From Ancylomarina longa (lineage in GTDB: Bacteria; Bacteroidota; Bacteroidia; Bacteroidales; Marinifilaceae): a DNA stretch of 64,000 nt. The translations under genes and the position numbers were made by a program. Position 1 is the stretch's first letter, and each line of letters opens with the position of its first letter. The notes below the pieces were generated by a model. The model ran no database searches. It worked only from the letters and a program-made list of their open reading frames with translations, and was not told where the DNA came from. Where the stretch lies: positions 1 through 64,000 of the forward strand of contig NZ_RJJX01000017.1 in assembly GCF_003996985.1 (NCBI RefSeq). The letters run 5' to 3'. Shown one piece after another: positions 19,719 to 27,436 of this stretch.

Positions 19719-20456
19719 ATGGATAAGAATTTACAAGCAGCAGCAGATAAAATCAAAACAGCCAGACATTTAATTGCCTTTACCGGAGCTGGTATATCGG
19801 TTGAAAGTGGTATACCTCCCTTTCGTGGGGAAAATGGCTTATGGAGCAAATATGATCCGCAATGTTTGGATTTGGATTTTTTTCATGCTCATCCCCAAAA
19901 AGCTTGGATAGCTATAAAATCTATCTTTTATGATTTTTTTGGAACAGCTCAATATAATCCGGCACATCAGGTATTGGCGAATTGGGAGCACGAGGGAATT
20001 TTAAAAGCCTTGATTACTCAAAATATAGATAATCTGCATCAGGAGGCTGGCAGCAAGAATGTGATTGAGTTTCATGGGAATTCACAGAAACTGATTTGCG
20101 AAGCTTGCCATCAACAATTTCTACCTTCAGATTTCGATTTGAAGGTTTTGCCTCCTTTGTGTCCGCACGACAGGAGTGTATTAAAGCCCGATTTTGTGTT
20201 TTTTGGAGAAGGTATTCCGGAGAAAGCTTACCAGCGTTCTATTTTGGAAGCTAAAAATGCGGATGTAGTATTAATTATTGGTACTACAGGCGAGGTAATG
20301 CCTGCGGCAATGATTCCACGAGAAGCCAAACAATATGGAGCTATTATTATCGAAATCAATACTGAAGTTTCGAATTATACCAATGAGATTACGGATATTT
20401 TTCTTCAAGGAAAAGCAAGCAATATATTAAAGGAGTTAGAGCAATCGATAATGTAA
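19719..20456 (+). CDS. NAD-dependent protein deacylase (sirtuin, Sir2 family)
   Basis: Removes acyl groups from lysines using NAD. I start at the ATG at 19719 (MDKNLQAAADK); the longer frame begins with TTG at 19668. The 245-residue protein has the Rossmann motif FTGAGISVESGIPPFRG, TQNIDNLHQEAG, the catalytic His in EFHGN, and IGTTGEVMPAA. The zinc site looks incomplete: CEAC is present, but the second half shows only one Cys (LCPHDRSVLKP) where CxxC is usual. It is divergent from pstS. Confidence 0.92.
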   Translation: MDKNLQAAADKIKTARHLIAFTGAGISVESGIPPFRGENGLWSKYDPQCLDLDFFHAHPQKAWIAIKSIFYDFFGTAQYNPAHQVLANWEHEGILKALITQNIDNLHQEAGSKNVIEFHGNSQKLICEACHQQFLPSDFDLKVLPPLCPHDRSVLKPDFVFFGEGIPEKAYQRSILEAKNADVVLIIGTTGEVMPAAMIPREAKQYGAIIIEINTEVSNYTNEITDIFLQGKASNILKELEQSIM

Positions 20457-20583
20457 GAATTGTAACTTATTTTTTTGATTGCATGGCTTTTGCATTTGTT
20501 GTTGCTGTTTGTTTTTTAAGCGTGTTTATTGGGGGCGAGGTTTCTGTATCAAAATTAAAAAAGTATTATAGATGAAATTATTT

Positions 20584-20591
20584 TATATTTG
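20584..20591 (+). promoter_or_regulatory. candidate -7 element of fabG
   Basis: TATATTTG is an exact match to TAnnTTTG, 97 bases before the fabG start codon. No clear TTTG is found 19-21 bases upstream. Confidence 0.4.
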
Positions 20592-20687
20592 TTGGCGATT
20601 TACGGGATAGGAAAGTTACACCTATCCTGAAAACAGACCTGGTTGAACCGGGAAAAATCAAAAATATTTTAATCAAAATAGAATTTC

Positions 20688-21434
20688 ATGAAGTTATTAG
20701 AAGGAAAAACGGCGATTATTACAGGTGCCTCAAGAGGTATTGGTAAAGCGGTTGCAATTGAATTTGCAAAGCAAGGTGCTAATATTGCTTTTACTGATTT
20801 ATTTTATAACGAAGTAGCAATTGAAACCGAGAAAGAAATTGCTTCTTATGGTGTGAAAGTGAAAGCTTATGCTTCCGACGCTAGCAATTTCGCAGATACT
20901 GATAAGGTAGTTAACGAGATTGTAAAAGAATTTGGAGCTGTTGATATTTTGGTAAATAACGCTGGTATCACTAAGGATACTTTATTAATGCGTATGACTG
21001 AAGAGCAATGGGATGCCGTTATAAATGTAAATTTAAAATCGGTATTTAACTTCACCAAAGCTGTACAAAGAACAATGTTGAAGCAACGTAGTGGCTCTAT
21101 TATTAATATGAGTTCAGTTGTTGGAGTTAGTGGTAATGCTGGTCAGGCTAATTATTCTGCGTCTAAAGCAGGTATCATTGGATTTACCAAATCAGTAGCT
21201 AAGGAATTAGGTTCAAGAGGTATTCGTTCGAATGCTATTGCTCCTGGATTCATCATTACCGAGATGACTGGTAAACTTCCTGAAGACGTTCGCAAAGAGT
21301 GGGAAAGCAAAATTCCTTTAAGAAGAGGTGGTACTCCTGAAGATATTGCGAAGACTTGCGTTTATTTAGGTTGTGATTTATCAGCTTATGTTACCGGACA
21401 AACCATTCATGTTTGTGGTGGTATGAATATGTAA
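20688..21434 (+). CDS. fabG: 3-oxoacyl-ACP reductase FabG
   Basis: NADPH-dependent reductase of fatty acid elongation, cytosolic. The 248-residue short-chain dehydrogenase has TGASRGIGKA for cofactor binding, NNAGIT, the catalytic Ser-Tyr-Lys set (MSSVVGVSGNAGQANYSASK) and the FabG C-terminal pattern IAPGFIITEMTGKLPE and YVTGQTIHVCGGMNM. It is not in a fab operon here; a terminator follows directly. Confidence 0.95.
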   Translation: MKLLEGKTAIITGASRGIGKAVAIEFAKQGANIAFTDLFYNEVAIETEKEIASYGVKVKAYASDASNFADTDKVVNEIVKEFGAVDILVNNAGITKDTLLMRMTEEQWDAVINVNLKSVFNFTKAVQRTMLKQRSGSIINMSSVVGVSGNAGQANYSASKAGIIGFTKSVAKELGSRGIRSNAIAPGFIITEMTGKLPEDVRKEWESKIPLRRGGTPEDIAKTCVYLGCDLSAYVTGQTIHVCGGMNM

Positions 21435-21456
21435 GAAAATATTATACAAGTTTACA

Positions 21457-21483
21457 AAGCCATCCTTCGGGGTGGTTTTTTTG
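21457..21483 (+). terminator. fabG terminator
   Basis: AAGCCATCC, loop TTCG, GGGTGGTTT, then TTTTT: a 9-bp stem with two wobble pairs and a UUCG tetraloop, 22 bases after the stop. Confidence 0.88.
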
Positions 21484-21556
21484 ATTTAACGAAATGGAGA
21501 GCTATTGTCATCCTGAAAAGGAGGAACGTAATGAAGGATTTCCACGAAACAGGCAA

Positions 21557-21802
21557 TTAAAAAACGATGCTATAATCTCCAGCGGATGGTCGCCAAACAA
21601 AAAAATGATGTTCTAATCTCCAGCGGATAGCTTCCAAACAAAAAAACGGTGTTCTAATTTCCAGCGGATAGCCTTCAAACAAAAAAACGGTGTTCTAATT
21701 TCCAGCGGATGGTCATCAAACAAAAAAACGATGTTCTAATTTCCAGCGGATAGCCTCCAAACGAAAAAACCATGCTGTAATCTCCAGCGAGTAGGCTCCA
21801 AA
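21557..21802. repeat. tandem array 1, six copies, 41-bp period
   Basis: The core CCAGCG recurs at 21579, 21620, 21661, 21702, 21743 and 21784, exactly 41 bases apart. Each unit runs AAACAAAAAAACGATG, TTCTAATTTCCAGCGG, ATAGCCTCC with scattered substitutions. The period is not a multiple of three and no frame stays open, so it is not coding. It lies between convergent genes (fabG and the membrane protein gene at 21856). Confidence 0.93.
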
Positions 21803-21855
21803 CAAAAAAATGAGCGGGCACTATTTTTTTAATAATCAAGCTCCTGGCGACAAAA

Positions 21856-22263
21856 TTAGAATTGTCTGATGATGATGTGTGTTCTCTGTCTTACTATCAA
21901 GCCAAAGCAAAGTCCCCACAGCATATAGCAAAATAGATAGTAGACTGCACCATCTATATTTCCAGCTAATAAAATATCCCCGATCAGTAGGAGCGATCCG
22001 ATAGAAAAACCACTTAGCAGTCCTTTTAATCCATTTATACGCGAAATTTTGGTACCTATTAAGATTGCTGTGGCAAACGAAGCTAAAAACAGGCACGTCC
22101 AGTCTACCATTAGCACATTTTGCCGCACCACAGTCCATGGAATTGCCAGCCCTTGAGCTAATTTATCGACAATTACGAATCCATACAGAAGAATTGTTAA
22201 TAGTCCGCTTGCCACAGCTCCCCCAATTAACAGACGTTTCCAGTTTCTTTTTCTTCTCAACAT
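21856..22263 (-). CDS. small multi-pass membrane protein, unknown function
   Basis: A 135-residue protein with a basic N-terminus (MLRRKRNWKRL) and four predicted membrane helices (about 11-30, 48-66, 80-98, 103-122). It starts 8 bases after the end of the DUF3179 lipoprotein gene, so it is probably the last gene of a three-gene operon with the outer-membrane protein. The family is not recognised with certainty. Confidence 0.7.
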   Translation of the reverse strand: MLRRKRNWKRLLIGGAVASGLLTILLYGFVIVDKLAQGLAIPWTVVRQNVLMVDWTCLFLASFATAILIGTKISRINGLKGLLSGFSIGSLLLIGDILLAGNIDGAVYYLFCYMLWGLCFGLIVRQRTHIIIRQF

Positions 22264-22271
22264 AAATCAAT

Positions 22272-23411
22272 CTATTTAAAAGAAGCAAATCGATAAGCCT
22301 TGGCTTTTCCGTTTACCAGTACTCCCAGCACACGCTCTTTGGGGTGCAACCTTGTATCTGTGAAATTAACAGGGAAGTTCACCGCAGAATTGGTAGGGTA
22401 ATTACCGTATGGATTTATTCTATATTCTCTGTTGTAGCCTGTATTGGTTGATAAAATTTTGGAACCTGTCGTAATTGCCTTCCAGGTTTCAACAGAGGTT
22501 TCTAATACAAAGAGATTTTGTGATGGGGTAGTCTGGAGTTGTCCCTGAACACTTAGTTGCAACATCTGGCTCCAATTTGAATTTGTGTTTCGGTCATAAG
22601 GAACTACATTGCTATTGTATAAAAATCCCGATACGCCAAATGTAGTTTCCTGATTATTGATTACTCGGTTCCATACGGTTGCAGTTCCCGTTAGAGGGCA
22701 GAATACCACAGAAAAAGAGGTATTGCCAATTTTATCGTTTACGATTTCATGCCAATTCATAATAAAATGAGGATAGGCTCGTGCTTCGTCTTCCAACAAA
22801 ACACCAATAACCAGAGCATCATCTTTTAAATTGGCAACCAAACCTTCATCTTTGGGGCTGGTAAATTGAGGATCGTCGATTGCAGGAATTGCATCTCTAA
22901 GTGCTCCAACAATCACCTGATCTCGGGGTACTAACCATCCATTGCTTCCTTGCACACTACTTCCTGTATTTTGAAGAGGAATGCTACTCTCGTATATTTC
23001 TAATCCGGGGTAAAATGCTCCCCAGGAGAACCAATATCCCATAAAAGCGTTCATTGGAGTTAATTGAGTTCCTTCATTCACTCCGTCAACTGCTAGTCCA
23101 AAGATATTGTAATTGCTTCCTTCATCATCTTTCATGATTATAGGAAGGGCTCCTTTTACGGCTTCGAAATGGAAGGTTTTACCATTTGCCATTGTTTTAT
23201 AAGCTACCATGAAATTCCATCCTTCGCTACCGGCCACAACAAAATCTTCCCCTTCAAAACTGTCTGAGACAACTGCAATCTGAAAGGATGGCGGATTTTT
23301 AGGCGTGTCTTTTGGAGGAGGAGTATCGGTAAATACTTCATTCGATGAACTGCTGCAAGCGAATCCGAAAATCAGCAGTCCTAATATTAGGTTTTTAAAT
23401 ATCGAGTTCAT
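22272..23411 (-). CDS. DUF3179 domain lipoprotein
   Basis: A 379-residue lipoprotein: signal peptide with lipobox FGFAC (Cys at about residue 19), then a Ser-rich spacer. The body shows the DUF3179 pattern: VIGVLLEDEARAYPHFIMNW, HEIVND, SVVFCPLTGTATVW, GVSGFLYNSNVVPYDR and the WSQM motif. DUF3179 proteins are secreted and of unknown role. The invariant Cys and His in VFCPLTG and NWHEIVND suggest a metal or redox site. It is co-directional with, and 37 bases after, the outer-membrane protein gene. Confidence 0.88.
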   Translation of the reverse strand: MNSIFKNLILGLLIFGFACSSSSNEVFTDTPPPKDTPKNPPSFQIAVVSDSFEGEDFVVAGSEGWNFMVAYKTMANGKTFHFEAVKGALPIIMKDDEGSNYNIFGLAVDGVNEGTQLTPMNAFMGYWFSWGAFYPGLEIYESSIPLQNTGSSVQGSNGWLVPRDQVIVGALRDAIPAIDDPQFTSPKDEGLVANLKDDALVIGVLLEDEARAYPHFIMNWHEIVNDKIGNTSFSVVFCPLTGTATVWNRVINNQETTFGVSGFLYNSNVVPYDRNTNSNWSQMLQLSVQGQLQTTPSQNLFVLETSVETWKAITTGSKILSTNTGYNREYRINPYGNYPTNSAVNFPVNFTDTRLHPKERVLGVLVNGKAKAYRFASFK

Positions 23412-23448
23412 TTTGTATCTGTTTTAATTGTTATAATTATCTATTGTC

Positions 23449-24426
23449 TTAGTCTTTTATTTTGTAAGCTTTATTTTTTTTAAAATTGAGCGTATAGTTA
23501 ATTCCTATGTTTCCTTTAAATGAGGTTACTAATTGCGTACCTACAACATCTGTATGAATAGGTATTTCGAAATTAGAGTGCAAGTATATTTTTGGCGAAA
23601 GCTCTATGTCCAGACTAGGAACTAAATACATCCAGGAGCCACCTGTATTAGGAAAGCTGCTTCCGTTGTTTTCATCTTTTTGGGTATTTCTGTATTTAAA
23701 TTGTAAGCTAGGGTTGAGAATCCATTTTTTTAGCAGGAAACTGTCTGTGAGGCCGATATTAATCACCATTTCGTTTCCAAACCGGTATTCTTGCTGCCCA
23801 TCGTAACGACCAACCTGAAAACTATATCGGTAGCTAAATAGAGTATATAAACTTAGAGTAGGACGAAAAATGCCAAATCTGGAATAGGAAACTGCTCCAA
23901 TACCATCCCAGGAACCTGTCCCTGGTTGTAAATCGGGAGGTAGTAGTAATCCAAATTCATTATCCGTTTTGGAAGTACTACCTGTAGGGAATTTGGGTCC
24001 CATGGCTAATAGCACCAGATTTTTTTTGTTTTGCAGAATAGCATATTGTCCGAGCAGAACGATATCTCCAATTCCACTGCTGGATTGAACGGTTTTACCA
24101 ACATTGGATCGTACCGTTTGCTCCTGCCAAACGTATGGTAGCACAGTAGTAATTGCCCATTTATTATTTAAGGCATAAGTAAACCGCAGAATGGTACTGT
24201 TGGTTGATCTTTCTCTTTGCTTATCATTTAATTGAGAATTACCTGCATAAAGATCCTTCATGGTATTAAAATCATAGGAAAAATCAATCACCAGGTTCTC
24301 TCCGGTGTAAGATATCACACCGAGACTGCTGGATAAAGGAGCACCGCCGGTACAACAAGCTTGAGGATATGCTCTCAAAGGAATTATTATTATCAGGAAA
24401 ATAAAGGTCTTTATAAATATTTTCAT
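23449..24426 (-). CDS. outer-membrane beta-barrel protein (transporter-like)
   Basis: A 325-residue protein with a signal peptide (MKIFIKTFIFLIIIIPLRAYPQ) and alternating polar/hydrophobic strands typical of an outer-membrane barrel. The mature start ACCTGGAPLSSSLGV, with a paired Cys, is distinctive. Resembles transporter proteins of the phenol MetA-degradation type, which is a loose family. First gene of a likely operon with the DUF3179 lipoprotein and the small membrane protein, divergent from the Ni superoxide dismutase gene. Confidence 0.75.
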   Translation of the reverse strand: MKIFIKTFIFLIIIIPLRAYPQACCTGGAPLSSSLGVISYTGENLVIDFSYDFNTMKDLYAGNSQLNDKQRERSTNSTILRFTYALNNKWAITTVLPYVWQEQTVRSNVGKTVQSSSGIGDIVLLGQYAILQNKKNLVLLAMGPKFPTGSTSKTDNEFGLLLPPDLQPGTGSWDGIGAVSYSRFGIFRPTLSLYTLFSYRYSFQVGRYDGQQEYRFGNEMVINIGLTDSFLLKKWILNPSLQFKYRNTQKDENNGSSFPNTGGSWMYLVPSLDIELSPKIYLHSNFEIPIHTDVVGTQLVTSFKGNIGINYTLNFKKNKAYKIKD

Positions 24427-24484
24427 CGTAGAATTTCATAAGTTTTTGCTCAAGTACAATTTACAAACCCAATCCTGTTAAAAC

Positions 24485-24532
24485 TGTCGCTATTACGACA
24501 ATTGCCACTTTGGGGGATCCGGAGAGTCCGGA
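24485..24532. promoter_or_regulatory. two dyads upstream of the Ni superoxide dismutase gene
   Basis: TGTCG-N6-CGACA (24485-24500) has the arm and spacer layout of a Crp/Fnr-type operator. TCCGGA-GAG-TCCGGA (24518-24532) is a second dyad just upstream of the predicted -33 element. Both lie in the divergent gap. A Crp/Fnr family gene follows the dismutase gene, so it is a natural candidate regulator; this is inference. Confidence 0.45.
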
Positions 24533-24539
24533 AATTAAG

Positions 24540-24570
24540 TTTGTGTTTACCTTTAAATAGATTAATTTTA
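24540..24570 (+). promoter_or_regulatory. predicted sodN promoter
   Basis: TTTG (24540-24543), 19 bases, TAATTTTA (24563-24570). This matches the Bacteroidota promoter with one mismatch, about 41 bases before the ATG. Confidence 0.55.
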
Positions 24571-24611
24571 AATAAGATAAAAGTTAAACCTTTATTAATG
24601 GATACATTGTT

Positions 24612-25100
24612 ATGAAAAAATTACTTAAAAATGTTGGGCTAGCTGCCTTATTACTTTTTGCTATTGTGATAGGAAACCAGCAAAAAGCTTATGCGCATTG
24701 CGAAATTCCCTGTGGAATTTATGCCGATTCGTTAAGAATTGTAATGATTAGTGAGGACATTGCTACTATTGAAAAGAGCATGAATGAAATTAATAATCTC
24801 TCGGCTTCCGAATCCATCAATTATAACCAATTGGTTCGATGGATAAATAACAAGGAATTACATGCGAATAAAATACAGCAAATAGCTACGCAGTATTTCA
24901 TGTTTCAAAGGGTAAAGCTTACTGACGACGCTGTAAAACAAAAAAAGAATCTGCAAATGCTCAGCTTACTGCATGAAATTTGCGTGTATGCTATGAAAAC
25001 AAAACAAACTACAGATTTAAAGTATGTTGAGAAATTAAAGCATTTACTTCAGGAATTTTCCGAATTGTATTTTGAAGCTTCCGGGCATCATCATCACTAA
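24612..25100 (+). CDS. sodN: nickel superoxide dismutase, exported form
   Basis: Converts superoxide to oxygen and hydrogen peroxide. The signal peptide (residues 1-28, ending KAYA) would be cut exactly before HCEIPCGIY, so that His29, Cys30 and Cys34 become residues 1, 2 and 6 of the mature protein. That is the Ni-hook of Ni superoxide dismutase (HCxxPCGxY). The rest is a four-helix-bundle-like stretch, ending in four His residues. In actinobacteria a separate protease exposes the hook; here signal peptidase could do it, which would place the enzyme in the periplasm. Length (162, mature 134) suits the family. No sodX-like gene is seen. Confidence 0.9.
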   Translation: MKKLLKNVGLAALLLFAIVIGNQQKAYAHCEIPCGIYADSLRIVMISEDIATIEKSMNEINNLSASESINYNQLVRWINNKELHANKIQQIATQYFMFQRVKLTDDAVKQKKNLQMLSLLHEICVYAMKTKQTTDLKYVEKLKHLLQEFSELYFEASGHHHH

Positions 25101-25121
25101 AATTTAAGGAATGCAATTAAT

Positions 25122-25151
25122 AACCCTTTCTGTATTGGAAAGGGTTTTTTT
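25122..25151 (+). terminator. sodN terminator
   Basis: AACCCTTTC, 7-base loop, GAAAGGGTT then TTTTTT: a perfect 9-bp stem with a U tract, 22 bases after the stop codon. Confidence 0.9.
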
Positions 25152-25302
25152 ACTACTATATTTTTGCTCTAAGCATATAATTAGCTGCTTTGTGAATAAG
25201 GATTGTCAATTTTAATGAACTTCGTATTTGATTCTGGATTCATAAAAGAGAATGCCTTTTCGGTTGATATTTACTAAATTCACGAGAAAATGATATAAGA
25301 CA

Positions 25303-25971
25303 ATGAGAGATTCAATCTGGTGTTTTGAAAACGTCAATTTATTTCATATCCTATGTCCTCATAAGATTAGAGATTTTGAAAAGGATCATTTTGAGGGATT
25401 TAAAAAGGGAGATTTTATTTATTTTCCCGAGGATTCTTCAAAATCTATTTTTATGGTGAGCAAGGGAAAGGTTAAGATTGTAAGCTATAATAGCGATGGA
25501 GAAGAGGTTGTGAAAGCTATTTTAGGTAAGGGGGAGATATTTGGAGAAAAAGCCTTGTTGGGGGAAGATAAGCGAGGCGATTATGCTTTGGCATGCAGCG
25601 AGCCAACAGAATTATGCCCTATGAGGTTACCGGATATGCATCAGTTAATGAGGGATAATGAAAAATTTGGCTTGTCGATTTACAAATTAATAGGCTTTCG
25701 TATTAAAAAAATGGAAAGACGACTGGAATCCTTACTCTTTAAGGACGTAAAAACCCGCTTGTGCGATTTTTTGAAGGAGATGGCTGAAGAAAATGGTGTT
25801 TCCGTAGGCTCCGAAATTGTAATACCTTATTTTTTTACCCAGAAAGATTTTGCCGATCTGATTGGCACAAAACGCGAAACAGTTACTCGTTTGTTTAATG
25901 AACTAAAACAAGAAGAACTTATAGATTATAGCAGAAAGGAAATTAGAATAAAATCACTGGAGAATCTCTAA
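25303..25971 (+). CDS. Crp/Fnr family transcription regulator
   Basis: A 222-residue regulator. An N-terminal cyclic-nucleotide-binding-like barrel (residues about 30-120, GDFIYFPEDSSKSIFMVSKG, GEIFGEKALLGE) leads to a long helix and a HTH_Crp domain with QKDFADLIGTKRETVTRLFN as recognition helix region. Four Cys occur in the first 110 residues (C7, C18, C99, C105) but not in a classic FNR cluster spacing. The ligand is unknown. It follows the Ni superoxide dismutase gene and precedes the spondin-domain gene, suggesting stress or redox control of this group. Confidence 0.9.
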   Translation: MRDSIWCFENVNLFHILCPHKIRDFEKDHFEGFKKGDFIYFPEDSSKSIFMVSKGKVKIVSYNSDGEEVVKAILGKGEIFGEKALLGEDKRGDYALACSEPTELCPMRLPDMHQLMRDNEKFGLSIYKLIGFRIKKMERRLESLLFKDVKTRLCDFLKEMAEENGVSVGSEIVIPYFFTQKDFADLIGTKRETVTRLFNELKQEELIDYSRKEIRIKSLENL

Positions 25972-26071
25972 TTTCTTTCAAATAATATGCTATATGTGAT
26001 CTGGCTTACATTTATTGTTCTTCCGGCTATTTACTTTTGAAATAAAGTGATTAACCAACAAAATGTAAGAC

Positions 26072-27367
26072 ATGAAAAAGTTACTATTATTTACAGTGGC
26101 AAGTATATTTTTGCTATCAGCTTGCAACAATGATGATGATGATGAGAATGTGATCCCAACTCCTAAAAAAGGTATGTTTACGGTTCGTGTAGAAAATGTT
26201 CAGCAAGCCAAAGATTTCTTCGCTTCGGGAATGACGGATGCGGTTGGCCCCGGATCTGGTGTTTCCTTTAGTTTTAATGCCGGAAAGGGAGCACATCTTT
26301 CCTTTGCTGCTATGTTTGTTCAATCTAATGATTTATTCTATGCTTTTGCCGATTCTGGCTTGGCTTTATACGATTCTAATGGCAACGCAGTAAGTGGAGA
26401 TGTAACCAATCAGGTAATGTTATGGGATGCTGGTACTGAAGTAAATCAGGAACCCGGTGTAGGTTCTGATCAAGCGCCAAGACAATTGGCTGCTAATACT
26501 GGTACTGCTGAGAATGGGACTGTGAAAATGCTAAGTGACGTTATGGATGGATTTACCTATCCTGCTACAGCTGATGTAATTCAGGTTGTAATTAGCCATG
26601 ATGGTGGTACAACTTTTACGCTTACCCTTAATAACGTCTCAGATCAAAATGCTTTTCAAACTCCTTTGGCTCCTGGTGTTTGGGTTGTTCATAACTCCGG
26701 CATGCCAATTTTCACTTCAAATATGGCTGCGGCTAATGGATTAGAAGGATTGGCTGAGGATGGTGCGAATTCGGATACCGGAACTTATTTGGCAGACAAT
26801 AGCGGTTATGTTTCTCCATTTGCACCCGGAGTATTTGCAATCCACACCAGTGGTAATCCTTTATTTACTAATGGAGAAATGCAATCAGGCAATGGATTGG
26901 AAGCTTTAGCCGAGGATGGCAGTCCCGCAGATCTGGATAACTCATTGGTGGGATTAACCGGAGTTGTGGAACACGGTGTTTTTTCTGTTCCTGTTGGCGC
27001 AAGTGCAGGAGCTCCAATATTCCCGGGAGGAATGTATGAGTTTAGCTTTGAGGCAAGTGAAGGAGATTACCTGAGTATTGCCAGTATGTTAGTTCAATCC
27101 AACGATTTATTTGTTTCCTTCGATGATATGGGAATTGCATTATTTAATAACGGACAGCCTCTTAGCGGTGATTTAACGGCAATGTTGATGTTGAGAGATG
27201 CAGGAACCGAACAAAATGAATTTCCGGGTGCGGGAAATAATCAGGCTCCACGACAAGTCAGTGCCAATACAGGTGTAGATGAGGCTGGAAATGTGGGATT
27301 AGTTAATGATAGTTTTACTTATCCGGCAGTAGGCGATTTAATTAAGGTAACGATTAGTTCAAACTAG
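26072..27367 (+). CDS. lipoprotein with two spondin-like domains
   Basis: A 431-residue lipoprotein: signal peptide with lipobox LLSAC (C18), then an Asn/Asp linker (NNDDDDENV). Two related spondin_N-type domains follow, about residues 35-185 and 305-431, each with a SNDLF.. and GTE...PG.G..QAPRQ pattern. Between them are two short repeats with FAPGVFAIHTSGNPLF-like and GLE.LAEDG motifs. Likely on the outer surface; binding partner unknown. Internal duplication is evident. Confidence 0.85.
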   Translation: MKKLLLFTVASIFLLSACNNDDDDENVIPTPKKGMFTVRVENVQQAKDFFASGMTDAVGPGSGVSFSFNAGKGAHLSFAAMFVQSNDLFYAFADSGLALYDSNGNAVSGDVTNQVMLWDAGTEVNQEPGVGSDQAPRQLAANTGTAENGTVKMLSDVMDGFTYPATADVIQVVISHDGGTTFTLTLNNVSDQNAFQTPLAPGVWVVHNSGMPIFTSNMAAANGLEGLAEDGANSDTGTYLADNSGYVSPFAPGVFAIHTSGNPLFTNGEMQSGNGLEALAEDGSPADLDNSLVGLTGVVEHGVFSVPVGASAGAPIFPGGMYEFSFEASEGDYLSIASMLVQSNDLFVSFDDMGIALFNNGQPLSGDLTAMLMLRDAGTEQNEFPGAGNNQAPRQVSANTGVDEAGNVGLVNDSFTYPAVGDLIKVTISSN

Positions 27368-27378
27368 AATAAATGTTT

Positions 27379-27418
27379 CGGGAGTCAATGGTGGTAGATT
27401 TGATTCCCGGGATTATTT
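27379..27418. terminator. terminator between convergent genes
   Basis: CGGGAGTCAA (27379-27388) pairs with TTGATTCCCG (27400-27409) with one wobble, then GGATTATTTTT. It sits between the spondin lipoprotein gene (+) and the ATP-grasp gene (-). Confidence 0.65.
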
Positions 27419-27436
27419 TTAGCTAAGCTCAATTCT

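Noticed and set aside
20638-20649. 12-base match to the reverse complement at 10800-10811
   Set aside because: Too short to exceed chance in AT-rich intergenic sequence.
21557-21802. CRISPR array
   Set aside because: Units are 41 bp with diverged sequence throughout and no conserved repeat separated by unique spacers; no cas genes are near.
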